NCBI RefSeq assembly: GCF_005877885.1
Contig: NZ_VCHY01000016.1
Coordinates: 1-64,000, forward strand
Length of the DNA stretch: 64,000 bases
Origin: Labilibacter sediminis
Lineage (GTDB): Bacteria > Bacteroidota > Bacteroidia > Bacteroidales > Marinilabiliaceae
Direction: 5' to 3'
Below, one piece after another: positions 46,196 through 54,920 of this stretch (within the stretch, counting starts at the first letter, position 1; every line of letters begins with the position of its first letter). The translations under genes were made by a program, and so were the position numbers. Under the pieces are notes generated by a model. It was not told the origin of the DNA, did not search any database, and worked only from the letters and a program-made list of their open reading frames with translations.

Positions 46196-46398
46196 TTCAA
46201 CCCTTTCAGGGTTGTGATTTAGTGTGGTTCATTCCCGGGGTTGCACCCCGGGTTATTTAAGTATTGCCCTTTCAGGGTAAAACCGTAGTACGGCTTCCTT
46301 GGTTTTGTACAAAATCCTGAAGGGATTATACATCAATAGCCCTGTATGCAATGCAGGGTAAAGTAATATGGTTATGAACAACCCTGAACGGGTTGAAT
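46196..46398. repeat. Short-hairpin cluster 6
   Basis: The fullest cluster in the window: CAACCCTTTCAGGGTTG, CCCGGGGTTGCACCCCGGG, GCCCTTTCAGGGT, AATCCTGAAGGGATT, CCCTGTATGCAATGCAGGG, CCCTGAACGGG. It combines the elements of cluster 1 (first three) with those of cluster 2 (last three). It lies in the 703-bp gap between the esterase and the DUF2339 gene; the remainder of that gap is unremarkable. Confidence 0.7.
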
Positions 46399-46627
46399 AT
46401 TTGTTGGACAGATGATGTTATCTCATTTCAAACGCAAAGACAATATCTGGGGATTTATATTGCATTGGGAAGTTGCCCCAAACCCTATTTCATTTTTGAG
46501 GTGTCAATGAGCAAAATATTATTCATTGTCATTGGTCTTTATTAAATTGTATCTTTGATTGAAAGATATTGTCAGGTGCTTATTAGAGGATTTGCCTGGC
46601 CATACAGACTTAACAAACCCAGAGAAT

Positions 46628-48988
46628 ATGACCGACAACCACAACCAAATTGACAGGCTCTATGAGAAGCTCGAAGTGTTGCTAAACAGGCAGGATGAGT
46701 TTGCTCGTGAGATTAGCAAATTACAGGATGAAATTGGGCAGTTACAACCGGATAAAGAGGAACCGGTATCAGAAATTATAGAAGATAAAAGTGATGTTTC
46801 TTTGTTGAAGGAGGAGTTGGAAAAGCAGGAAACAGAAGTTTTAGCTACAACTGAGGAAAATAAAGATAAAGCTTCACCAAATGTTCAGACTCCCAAAGCA
46901 TCTCCTTTTAAGGTAAAGTCAGATCTTGAAAAATTCATAGGCGAAAATCTGATGAATAAAATAGGCATCGTCATTACCATTATTGGAGTGGCTATCGGTG
47001 CCAAATATACCATTGAGCACGATTTAATCAGTCCGCTTACCCGAATTGTTTTGGGATATATGGTGGCTGTTACGCTCCTGGGGTTTGGTATAAAACTCAA
47101 AGCAAAGTACGAAGGTTATAGCGCAGTTTTGGTAAGCGGAGCCATATCCATTATGTATTTTATCACCTACTTTGCGTATAGTCTTTATGACTTAATTCCG
47201 CAAACTTTAACCTTTATACTCATGGCTGTGTTTACCGCTTTTACCGTGTTGTCAGCCATAAGCTACAACAGGCAGGTTATTGCACACATAGGTTTGGTGG
47301 GTGCATATGCAGTTCCGTTTTTATTGAGTACTGAACCGGGCAAAGCAGCAGTGTTGTTTAGTTATATCGCTATCATTAACATTGGAATCCTGTTTATCGC
47401 CTTCAAAAAAATGTGGAAACCACTTTACCTTACATCCTTTGTTTTAAGTTGGGTTATTTATTTGTTTTGGTATGTGGCCGACTTTGATCAGGCAGAGCAT
47501 TTGAGTTTATCTCTGCTGTTTGTATTTGTGTTTTTTGCCACTTTTTATGCCACCTTTATAGCCTACAAATTAACCGGAAAACATAAGTTTGATGCATACG
47601 AGATTATAGTATTACTGGTCAACTCCTTTATCTTTTTCGGAATAGGATATGATATATTGGAGAGCCATGCTACAGGGAAGCATCTTTTAGGTTTGTTCAC
47701 CCTTTTTAATGCTATTGTTCATGCTGGGGTAAGTGTATTTGTGTATCGTCGTAAATTAGCAGACAAAAATTTGTTTTATCTGATTACCGGACTGGTTTTG
47801 GTTTTTGTGAGTATTGCGATTCCGGTACAGTTAGATGGTAGCTGGGTGACACTATTATGGTTGGGAGAGGCCCTCCTGTTATTTTGGATAGGCCGTGCAA
47901 AAGCGGTTTCAATTTATGAGCAATTGTCGTATCCTTTAATACTGGTAGCTTTTATCAGTATTTGTCAGGACTGGGCCCTTGGATATCATCAATATTCCGT
48001 GGATGACCCCTCCGGTCGTTTAATCCCGGTCTTTAACATTCTTTTTCTTACCTCGGTATTGTTTGTAACAGCATTTTCCTTTATGCATTTAGTCAACCGA
48101 AACAAAAACTACACTTCTGTTTTACACGATAAAAAAGAACTGGCACAGCTTGTTTCATTTGCCATACCGGCCATCCTTATTTTCTCTATTTATTATGCCA
48201 TTCGAATAGAGATTGATAACTACTGGTATCAGTTGTACACCGATTCAGCTATATCGATAAATGAGGAAGGAACAACGTATTCAAGTAAATATTGGAACCA
48301 TGATTTAAATCGTTTTAAAGTTGTTTGGCTGGTCAATTACACCTTGTTGTTTGTAACAGTTTTGTCCTTTGTTAATATTAAAAAAATACGTAATGAGCGG
48401 TTAGGTTATATTAACCTTGCTTTAAATACCCTGGCTATTGCCGGATTTTTATTGATTGGCCTTTATGCATTAAGTGAGTTACGCGAAAATTATCTGGAAC
48501 AGTATATGGCTGAGTATTATAAGATAGGAAGTTTCCATATCGGCATTAGATATATTTCGATGGTGTTTGTGGCACTGGCGCTTTATGCTACTTCTAAATA
48601 CCTGCATCAGGATTTCATGAAACGATGCTTAAAAAAAGCCTTTGATTACTTGTTGTATATTTCTGTTTTGTGGATTTTAAGCAGTGAATTAATTCATTGG
48701 ATGGATATGGCAGACTCTACCCAATCGTATAAACTTGGCTTAAGTATCTTGTGGGGTGTTTATTCATTATGTCTGATTGTAATTGGATTGTGGAAAAAGA
48801 AAAAGCATCTGCGTGTAGGTGCCATTTCTGTTTTTGGTGTCACACTCATTAAACTGTTCTTTTACGATATTTCTCACCTGAACACCATCTCAAAAATTAT
48901 TGTATTTCTGTCGCTGGGTGTATTGTTGCTAATTATTTCATTTTTATATAATAAGTATAAAACTATTGTATCTGATGAGGATAAGTAA
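46628..48988 (+). CDS. DUF2339 polytopic membrane protein
   Basis: The start at 46628 (MTDNHNQIDRLYEKLEVLLN) is preferred to the upstream TTG at 46559. The 786-residue protein opens with a coiled coil (about 5-45) and an acidic linker (about 50-100), then the family segment LEKFIGENLMNKIGIVITII. More than 20 hydrophobic helices run to the C-terminus (for example RLIPVFNILFLTSVLFVTAF). DUF2339 proteins are large inner-membrane proteins of unknown biochemical role. The next gene (DUF3999) overlaps by 14 bp, and the two families are known to occur together, so a joint complex is likely. Confidence 0.9.
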   Translation: MTDNHNQIDRLYEKLEVLLNRQDEFAREISKLQDEIGQLQPDKEEPVSEIIEDKSDVSLLKEELEKQETEVLATTEENKDKASPNVQTPKASPFKVKSDLEKFIGENLMNKIGIVITIIGVAIGAKYTIEHDLISPLTRIVLGYMVAVTLLGFGIKLKAKYEGYSAVLVSGAISIMYFITYFAYSLYDLIPQTLTFILMAVFTAFTVLSAISYNRQVIAHIGLVGAYAVPFLLSTEPGKAAVLFSYIAIINIGILFIAFKKMWKPLYLTSFVLSWVIYLFWYVADFDQAEHLSLSLLFVFVFFATFYATFIAYKLTGKHKFDAYEIIVLLVNSFIFFGIGYDILESHATGKHLLGLFTLFNAIVHAGVSVFVYRRKLADKNLFYLITGLVLVFVSIAIPVQLDGSWVTLLWLGEALLLFWIGRAKAVSIYEQLSYPLILVAFISICQDWALGYHQYSVDDPSGRLIPVFNILFLTSVLFVTAFSFMHLVNRNKNYTSVLHDKKELAQLVSFAIPAILIFSIYYAIRIEIDNYWYQLYTDSAISINEEGTTYSSKYWNHDLNRFKVVWLVNYTLLFVTVLSFVNIKKIRNERLGYINLALNTLAIAGFLLIGLYALSELRENYLEQYMAEYYKIGSFHIGIRYISMVFVALALYATSKYLHQDFMKRCLKKAFDYLLYISVLWILSSELIHWMDMADSTQSYKLGLSILWGVYSLCLIVIGLWKKKKHLRVGAISVFGVTLIKLFFYDISHLNTISKIIVFLSLGVLLLIISFLYNKYKTIVSDEDK

Positions 48989-50201
48989 TCAAGTATTGGT
49001 CGTTCTATTGATCTTGTGTTGTTCTTTCGCCAAAGCACAGACAGATCAGTTTAAGTATAAACGAGATATAAAGGGTGTTTCGGAGCCATGGCATAAAATC
49101 GTTTTGCCCAACGAAATGTTTGGTAAGCTGTCTCCAAATATGGCTGACATTCGCATCTACGGGATTACAGCAGATATCGATACCATAGAAATACCCTATT
49201 TGTTGCAGGAGTTGAAAGATGAGTTTAAGGCTCGGTATATTGATTTTAAACTTTTGAATGAAACGCGTAACGGGAATGGTTACTATTATACTTTTAAGAT
49301 TCCCCAAGTTGAAAAGGTTAACCGGATAGAGCTCGACTTTAAGCAGGATAATTTTGATTGGAAAGTTAATCTGCAGGGGAGTAATGATCAACAGGAGTGG
49401 TTTATGATTGAGGAGAATTACCGGATCCTGTCGGTGAAAAAAGGAAGTATAGACTTCCGCTACTGTAAATTGGATTTTTCTCCTGTACAATTCAAATATT
49501 TCCGTTTATTGGTAAAAAGTAAAAAGAAACCATCTTTAAATAAAGCCAGGGTTGTCCTAAAAGAGTATGTAAAGGGAAAGAAAAGAAACTACGTCATTGC
49601 AAAAACAACAGTCAGCCAGAATGAAAAGCACAAACTAACAGAGATCAGCATTGACATGGAGAAACCTGTGGCGGTTAGCGGACTGCACATAAATGTAGCC
49701 GATACTTTGGATTATTATCGACCGGTTACCATTAAATATGTAAAGGATAGTGTGCAAACAGAGCAGGGTTGGATTTATAATTATGTCAGTTTAGCCTCCG
49801 GAACCTTAAACTCACTGGGAAAAAATGATTTTCAATTTAGAACTACCATCTTGCAAAACCTTAAAGTTCAAATTCAGAATTTCGACAACCAACCTTTAAG
49901 TTTTAATGCTTTTTCGGTTTATGGATATGAACATGAGTTACAAGTGCGGTTTAATGGGGCGGCCAAATACTTCTTATCATATGGCAATTCTCGTGCACCT
50001 AAACCAGATTACGACATTACTCATTTTACAAATCATATTCCGGATACCCTAACTGTAGCAGAGTTAATGGAAGAGGAGTATATAGCTCCAAAGGAATCTT
50101 TAGCAAAACCTTTGTTTATGAATAAAGCCTGGTTGTGGACTATATTGGCAGTGCTCATTGGCTTGCTGGCCTGGTTTGGTATGCATATGATGAGGAAGTG
50201 A
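48975..50201 (+). CDS. DUF3999-like exported, membrane-anchored protein
   Basis: The start at 48975 (MRISNQVLVVLLILCCSFAK) gives a standard signal peptide; the TTG three codons earlier is less likely. The 408-residue protein has a predicted beta-rich periplasmic part (KYKRDIKGVSEPWHKIVLPN, then FKQDNFDWKVNLQGSNDQQE, which looks like discoidin-type sandwiches) and one C-terminal membrane helix (WLWTILAVLIGLLAWFGMHM). It overlaps the DUF2339 gene and is translationally coupled to it. A role with the DUF2339 protein at the cell envelope is inferred; the molecular function is unknown. Confidence 0.82.
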   Translation: MRISNQVLVVLLILCCSFAKAQTDQFKYKRDIKGVSEPWHKIVLPNEMFGKLSPNMADIRIYGITADIDTIEIPYLLQELKDEFKARYIDFKLLNETRNGNGYYYTFKIPQVEKVNRIELDFKQDNFDWKVNLQGSNDQQEWFMIEENYRILSVKKGSIDFRYCKLDFSPVQFKYFRLLVKSKKKPSLNKARVVLKEYVKGKKRNYVIAKTTVSQNEKHKLTEISIDMEKPVAVSGLHINVADTLDYYRPVTIKYVKDSVQTEQGWIYNYVSLASGTLNSLGKNDFQFRTTILQNLKVQIQNFDNQPLSFNAFSVYGYEHELQVRFNGAAKYFLSYGNSRAPKPDYDITHFTNHIPDTLTVAELMEEEYIAPKESLAKPLFMNKAWLWTILAVLIGLLAWFGMHMMRK

Positions 50202-50233
50202 TAAATCATCACAGGTTATAAAAAACTTTTACT

Positions 50234-51016
50234 ATGAATACAGATGCACAGGTTATTGACCTGACACCCGAAAACATTGCGGATTATGGTGTTTGCGGAT
50301 ATAAAGATGTGAAGAAGCACAAAGAATTAAGAAGTAAGATTGAATGGTTTAATCAATACTATCCTAAAGGGCTCAGAATAAAAGTACTTCTTTCAGAAAG
50401 CGGAAGTTATCAGGGTATGCTTGAGTACCTGCCCGGGGAATACGCCCACCGCCCGGTAAAAGCAGACGGTTACATGTTTATACACTGTGTGTTTGTTGGC
50501 TTTAAGAAAGAGTTTAAAGGGAAAGGTTATGCCTCTTCTTTAATTGATGAATGTATCAATGATGCTAAATCGCAAAATATGCTTGGGGTGGCTATTGTCA
50601 CACGTAAAGGTTCATTTATGATTGACAATAGGCTATTCTTAAAAAAAGGATTTGAAATAGTTGATCATACCAAACCCGACTTTGACCTATTGGTTTTTAA
50701 ATTTAATCCGGAGTCGGAAAATCCAACCTTTAAGCCACACCTGACAGATATAGAAAAGGAATACAATGAAGGATTAACCATTATTCGCTCTCCCCAGTGT
50801 CCATACACGGAGAAGAATGTAAATGCCATTATTGAAACTGCAAAAAACAAGTTTAAGCTTCCAACCAATCTTATTGATTTAAAAGATTCAGCTTCAGCAC
50901 AGAATACGCCATGTGCTTTTGGGGTCTTCTGTATTATTTATAATGGCAAGATAATTAGCCATCACCCCATAAGTAATACACGATTTGAAAATATAATGAC
51001 CAAAGAATTAAAGTAG
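50234..51016 (+). CDS. GNAT N-acetyltransferase with C-terminal YoaP domain
   Basis: A 260-residue cytoplasmic protein. Residues about 10-165 form a GNAT acetyltransferase: YMFIHCVFVGFKKEFKGKGY supplies the strand and the acetyl-CoA pyrophosphate loop (KGKGYASSLI). Residues about 170-258 match the YoaP domain (YNEGLTIIRSPQCPYTEKNV), a thioredoxin-like module with one exposed cysteine, ending near TPCAFGVFCIIYNGK. The acetyl acceptor is unknown. It follows the DUF3999 gene by 32 bp on the same strand and may be cotranscribed. A 14-bp inverted repeat follows its stop. Confidence 0.85.
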   Translation: MNTDAQVIDLTPENIADYGVCGYKDVKKHKELRSKIEWFNQYYPKGLRIKVLLSESGSYQGMLEYLPGEYAHRPVKADGYMFIHCVFVGFKKEFKGKGYASSLIDECINDAKSQNMLGVAIVTRKGSFMIDNRLFLKKGFEIVDHTKPDFDLLVFKFNPESENPTFKPHLTDIEKEYNEGLTIIRSPQCPYTEKNVNAIIETAKNKFKLPTNLIDLKDSASAQNTPCAFGVFCIIYNGKIISHHPISNTRFENIMTKELK

Positions 51017-51041
51017 CTTTTCAGAATAAAGAATTAAGTAA

Positions 51042-51090
51042 AAAGACATAAGATTCTGGCACTTTGTTAATACCAAAATCTTATGTCTTT
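51042..51090. terminator. Inverted repeat between convergent genes, probable bidirectional terminator
   Basis: AAAGACATAAGATT (51042-51055) and AATCTTATGTCTTT (51077-51090) are perfect 14-bp complements with a 21-nt loop, flanked by A and T runs. It lies between the stop at 51016 and the convergent gene ending at 51146. Position and shape suit a rho-independent terminator acting in both directions. Confidence 0.6.
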
Positions 51091-51145
51091 ATACTTTTGT
51101 CTTGCGACTTAATATTTAGGCTACTTTAGTTCTATCAAAAGAAAA

Positions 51146-51661
51146 CTAAATACGTTTCATCATGGCTTCAATCTCCTTAATTTGAGCCGATAATAATTTT
51201 CTCTTATCCAGTTTCTTGGTTTCCTTAATGTAGTAGGTCGCCAGTTTTTTATTTCTCTGAGAAAGGTAAATACCGGCCAGATTTAATTTGGCCATGGCCT
51301 GGTCATTCTTCATTCTCAATCCTGTTGAAAGAGCTTTCTTCAGGCTTTTTTCAGCTTTTGACGTCTGGTGCTTTTGCGAAAGAATTAAACCATTCAGGTA
51401 ATAGTAATAAGCTTCCTGACTTTTAATCATTTTTTCAGGATTCTTTGTCTTGCTCAGGATGGCATCTGCTTTATCAAATTTACTCTTACGTATAAAATAA
51501 AAAGCAAGAAGGTTTGACTCATTTTTAAAATGAAATAAGATAAAGAAAGCAGCTACAATTAAGGCTGTAACTCCCCATCCAACAAGTCCGTTTACAAAAA
51601 GAAACGCAGCTGCCGAACAAAGTACAACAGCGATAATTAAGCGTATATATTTACCTAGCAT
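51146..51661 (-). CDS. Small membrane protein with TPR-like C-terminal region
   Basis: The start is placed at 51661 (MLGKYIRLIIAVVLCSAAAF); the upstream in-frame ATG adds 12 residues that fit less well. The 171-residue protein has two close N-terminal membrane helices (about 5-22 and 26-42), then a basic helical domain with two or three TPR-like hairpins (KFDKADAILSKTKNPEKMIK, YYYLNGLILSQKHQTSKAEK, AMAKLNLAGIYLSQRNKKLA). The TPR part should face the cytoplasm and may serve as a docking surface. Function unknown. Single gene. Confidence 0.7.
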   Translation of the reverse strand: MLGKYIRLIIAVVLCSAAAFLFVNGLVGWGVTALIVAAFFILFHFKNESNLLAFYFIRKSKFDKADAILSKTKNPEKMIKSQEAYYYYLNGLILSQKHQTSKAEKSLKKALSTGLRMKNDQAMAKLNLAGIYLSQRNKKLATYYIKETKKLDKRKLLSAQIKEIEAMMKRI

Positions 51662-51915
51662 AATCTGTTTTTTAAAAATTCTAAGGCTACAAAACAAAGC
51701 ATTTTTTGCTACAAAACAAGGTGTGGTTTTATTTTTTTAAGAGGAGTTCAAGTATTGAATCTTTTTGTGATGATTTAAACAGAACACAATCAGGTATATA
51801 GGAGGGCGGTAAGCAATTGTGGTACGAGCATGTCATCCTTTGTACTTTATAAATTGACAGGCCATCAGTTTCGTAGCTTCATTAAAACTCCATAAATTTG
51901 GCGGGTTTTGAATAA

Positions 51916-52091
51916 TTAAACCCGGATTATCGTATTAGAACTTCGTCATGAACATTGAAAGCACGATAAAACAAGGCTTTACTGAAATGAGGCATAGCAT
52001 CGTTCTGGTGAGTTGATGTGAAGCAGCAAAGTATCTTGTTTTGAAGTGATTTCAGTGTGTAATAGATTTTCTAATGCATATTGCGGGTTAA
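51916..52091 (-). repeat. Dispersed ~175-bp imperfect palindrome, copy E
   Basis: Opposite orientation to copies A-D. The centre reads CATAGCATCGTTCTGG, so paired positions vary together compared with copies B, C and F. It is the uninterrupted counterpart of copy D. It lies about 33 bp upstream of the HopJ-family gene. The stretch 51698-51915 shows nothing else. Confidence 0.8.
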
Positions 52092-52123
52092 AAGAATAAA
52101 AACGAAAAATAGATTTTAAAATT

Positions 52124-52468
52124 ATGGATTTAGCAGCTTTTAAAGATAAACTGGCCAATAAGCCAACAAGTATTGAATTTACAGATACAATGGCAGTTGT
52201 TGAAGAGTTATACAATTTTGAACCAACTGAGTTTGTGAATGGCAATGTAACCAATGAAGAAAACCAAAATAACGGTTCGTGTAAACTTTTTGCTTTTGCA
52301 AAATTGCAGAACTTTAACAAGGAAGAAACGTTGATGTGTTTTGGCAAATATTATACACAGGATGTACTTGAAAACCCTGAAGGAGATGATCACCAAAATA
52401 TCAGAAACTTTATCACTTATGGATGGGATGGCATAAAGTTTAAACAACAGGCTCTACAAGAGAAGTAA
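52124..52468 (+). CDS. HopJ-type III effector family protein
   Basis: A 114-residue small acidic protein that matches the HopJ family over its whole length: FKDKLANKPTSIEFTDTMAV, NGSCKLFAFAKLQNFNKEET, MCFGKYYTQDVLENPEGDDH and QNIRNFITYGWDGIKF. Despite the family name (from Pseudomonas syringae), the domain is widespread in non-pathogens, and no type III secretion genes occur here. It has no signal peptide. Its role in Bacteroidota is unknown. It is isolated between palindrome copy E and the MITE-like element. Confidence 0.9.
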   Translation: MDLAAFKDKLANKPTSIEFTDTMAVVEELYNFEPTEFVNGNVTNEENQNNGSCKLFAFAKLQNFNKEETLMCFGKYYTQDVLENPEGDDHQNIRNFITYGWDGIKFKQQALQEK

Positions 52469-52487
52469 TTGTTTTCTCCTCCTCGTT

Positions 52488-52836
52488 TTAACCCGCATTA
52501 TCAATGTCGTTTAGTTAAGGATATCATAGCTGTTTAAAACATTTTAACTCACGATAGTAAAGGGGCGCGCAGGCCCGTCGAGGAGTTGAAGGCCAATGGA
52601 GGCAGTGTATTTCCGATTGTTATAAAATTCATAGAAGGGGCTTGTCCTTGTGTTTGAAAGAACACTTACTTCTATAGAATTATAAACAATCGGGAAGAGC
52701 GGGTTGGCATTCTCCTCGACTAGACTTTTTTGCTTCCTTTTTGTGGCAATGACAAAAAGGAAGTAGGGTATGGGACAAAGTCCCATTCTTAAGAAATTCA
52801 TGAAATGAATTTCTTAACTAAACGACATTGCCCGGA
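52488..52836. mobile_element. MITE-like palindromic element with 17-bp terminal inverted repeats
   Basis: AATGTCGTTTAGTTAAG (about 52504-52520) and CTTAACTAAACGACATT (about 52813-52829) are exact inverted repeats, about 290 bp apart. Inside, GTCGAGGAG pairs with CTCCTCGAC, and CCGATTGTTATAAAATTCAT pairs imperfectly with a segment near 52665-52690, so most of the element is a long imperfect palindrome. A minus-strand frame of 85 codons inside is a by-product. It is followed directly by palindrome copy F. Confidence 0.6.
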
Positions 52837-53022
52837 TTATGCATTAGATTTTCGTTATGAACATTGAAAATGCAACCTGCCTGTCCGGTAGGCAGGTAAA
52901 ACAAACACTTACTGAAACAAGGCATAGCACCGCTATGGTGAGTTGAAGCAAGTGAGTAAAACGATTTGTTTTAAAGTAGTTTCAATGTGCAATAGATTAG
53001 CTAATGCATATTCCGGGTTAAA
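52831..53022 (-). repeat. Dispersed ~175-bp imperfect palindrome, copy F, with 21-bp nested insert
   Basis: It matches copy C on the other strand but carries CCTGCCTGTCCGGTAGGCAGG (about 52877-52897) inserted just before TAAAACAAAC. The insert occupies the same position as the 20-bp insert in copy D. It lies downstream of the GH13 gene. Confidence 0.8.
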
Positions 53023-53093
53023 CTTTAATGTGTATAAAGAGTAGTTCCTTTTAAAGAGGAGGAGAATATTGGCTTTTGACTTATTTGCACTTA

Positions 53094-54920
53094 TTACTGA
53101 GACATTATCAGCAAGCTATATGGTGCAATACCTATATTTCCGTGGTAATTTAAATTATCAGCACCTCCATGATGTGCCATGGTATTATATCCCGGGGTAT
53201 TAGAAAAATCAGGAGAATAACCATTCCAGTCGCTGTTAAACCTGACATGCCAATAACCACCTTTAGGGAAACCAATTTGATATCCGGAGTATCGTTTATT
53301 GGCAAAATTGGCTATCACTACCACATCATCACCTTTCCCGCCAATGTTCCATCTATGATAAGCAATAAGTTTGTCAGTGTTATTTACATGAAAAACATTG
53401 ATATTATCGCCCTTTAAGCCACGCGTGTTGTTGTGCCAGTTTCTGCGAAGCTTAATCAGGGTTTTATACAAATTAACTATTCCGAAAAACTTATCTCTCT
53501 TGCTCCAGTCAATGGATTCATTATCGGCCCACTGTCCCCATTCAAAAAACTCATCTCCCTGAAATATCATAGGAATACCGGGAGAGGTAAATAAAATACC
53601 GGCAGCTAAAGTCGCTCGTTTTCGTGCTACCCACGAATCGGCATTACCCATCCAAATGTTATCAGGTAAGCGGTGCTTCTTGTTTATCTTCGCACATTCG
53701 TCGTGGTTATTAATGTAAATAACATTCTTGGTTAGCTGATGATCATGTAAAAAACTGATGGCATTTTTTACACCTTCCATATCTCTGTCTTCGTCTTTGG
53801 GTGTTATTAATGCATCATGTAGTTTATGAAAATAATAACTGTTCCATTGCGAATCGAAACCAGCCCCATTCAGGTCGGTGTCTTTGGTAATACATGCATT
53901 ATTTTGGAGATCTTCGGCAATGCTGATTTTCCACGGCATACGACTGTGAATCTCGTTGTTGATCCATTGCATCAGTGACCAGCCTTCGGGTAGATCACCA
54001 TACCCGTTATTATTGCCGTAAGCGTTACGGATATTTACCGTGGAATCAAAGCGGAAACCATCCACACGATATTCTTTCATCCACATCATAATATTATCGC
54101 GCAGGTACTGCCGAACTTCACCGCGACCAAAATCGGGCCGTGAACCAAAGGCTGTTTTTTCTTTCCAGTTATTATAAAAATAAATGCCGCCTTTGCCATG
54201 CGGGCTCCAGCCATCGAATTGCCATAAGCATTTATCTAAATCTTCAGGACCAAAATGATTAAAAACAATATCCTGGATAATAGCTATGCCTCTTTGGTGG
54301 GCTTCTTTTACCAGGCGCTTAAATTCGTTGGGTCCGCCAAAAGTGCTTTCAATATCAAAAGGCAAAGCGGTGTTGTAGCCCATTGAGTAAGGACCTGCAA
54401 CTCCATAAACCGGAAGTAATAATATGGCATTGATGTGTAATGCTGCCAGGTAATCTAACTTACTGATGAGGGTATTTAAATTACCGGGAGCATGAGGATC
54501 TCTGTTAAATGAAGCCACGTGAAGCTCGTAAATGACCAGTTCGTTCCATTTTGGCATTTTAAAGGTTGAGCTTCCCCAATCGAAATCATCTTCAACAACA
54601 ACCGCATTATAATTGGGATCATTGTCGTGAACCTGTTTGGCATAAGGGTCTGTTTTCCATATTAACGGAGCTGAGCCGTTTCCATTTTGGTTTTTAATGG
54701 CGAATTTATATTCGTCGCCTTTATGGGCAGACGCGATATCTGCCGACCAGTATCCGTTTCCTTCAGAAACAAGTTGGTTTTGGTTGGTAGACCAGTGATT
54801 AAAATCGCCGGCAACAGCTACTGATTGTGCAAAAGGTGCCCAAACTCTAAAGGTTACACCTGAGTTTCCATTGTCGGAATAGGGGACAGAGCCCATTCCT
54901 TTTCTCACAGAATGTGTCAT
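53094..54920 (-). CDS. GH13 alpha-amylase-family enzyme with CBM48 (branching-enzyme-like)
   Basis: A 608-residue enzyme. A CBM48 domain covers about 15-105 (GVTFRVWAPFAQSVAVAGDF, NHWSTNQNQLV). The GH13 barrel (about 125-505) has YELHVASFNRDPHAPGN, IIQDIVFNHFG (conserved Asp/Asn/His), GFRFDSTVNIRN with the nucleophile Asp, SIAEDLQN with the acid/base Glu and INNHDECAK with the third Asp; all catalytic residues are present. A C-terminal beta domain closes the protein (about 515-608). The architecture is that of 1,4-alpha-glucan branching enzymes or debranching-type amylases. There is no signal peptide, so it acts on glycogen or maltodextrin in the cytoplasm. It stands alone, not in a glg operon. 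Confidence 0.88.
   Translation of the reverse strand: MTHSVRKGMGSVPYSDNGNSGVTFRVWAPFAQSVAVAGDFNHWSTNQNQLVSEGNGYWSADIASAHKGDEYKFAIKNQNGNGSAPLIWKTDPYAKQVHDNDPNYNAVVVEDDFDWGSSTFKMPKWNELVIYELHVASFNRDPHAPGNLNTLISKLDYLAALHINAILLLPVYGVAGPYSMGYNTALPFDIESTFGGPNEFKRLVKEAHQRGIAIIQDIVFNHFGPEDLDKCLWQFDGWSPHGKGGIYFYNNWKEKTAFGSRPDFGRGEVRQYLRDNIMMWMKEYRVDGFRFDSTVNIRNAYGNNNGYGDLPEGWSLMQWINNEIHSRMPWKISIAEDLQNNACITKDTDLNGAGFDSQWNSYYFHKLHDALITPKDEDRDMEGVKNAISFLHDHQLTKNVIYINNHDECAKINKKHRLPDNIWMGNADSWVARKRATLAAGILFTSPGIPMIFQGDEFFEWGQWADNESIDWSKRDKFFGIVNLYKTLIKLRRNWHNNTRGLKGDNINVFHVNNTDKLIAYHRWNIGGKGDDVVVIANFANKRYSGYQIGFPKGGYWHVRFNSDWNGYSPDFSNTPGYNTMAHHGGADNLNYHGNIGIAPYSLLIMSQ

Noticed and set aside
46559-46627. 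TTG start giving a longer DUF2339 protein
   Set aside because: The added residues are not membrane or coiled-coil in character, and the ATG at 46628 begins the expected N-terminal coiled coil.
52124-52468. A type III secretion effector system suggested by the HopJ family name
   Set aside because: No secretion or chaperone genes are present, and the family is common in non-pathogenic bacteria.
52544-52801. 85-codon open frame on the minus strand
   Set aside because: It lies entirely inside a palindromic element, so the frame follows from the repeat's sequence; it has no initiation site or known family.
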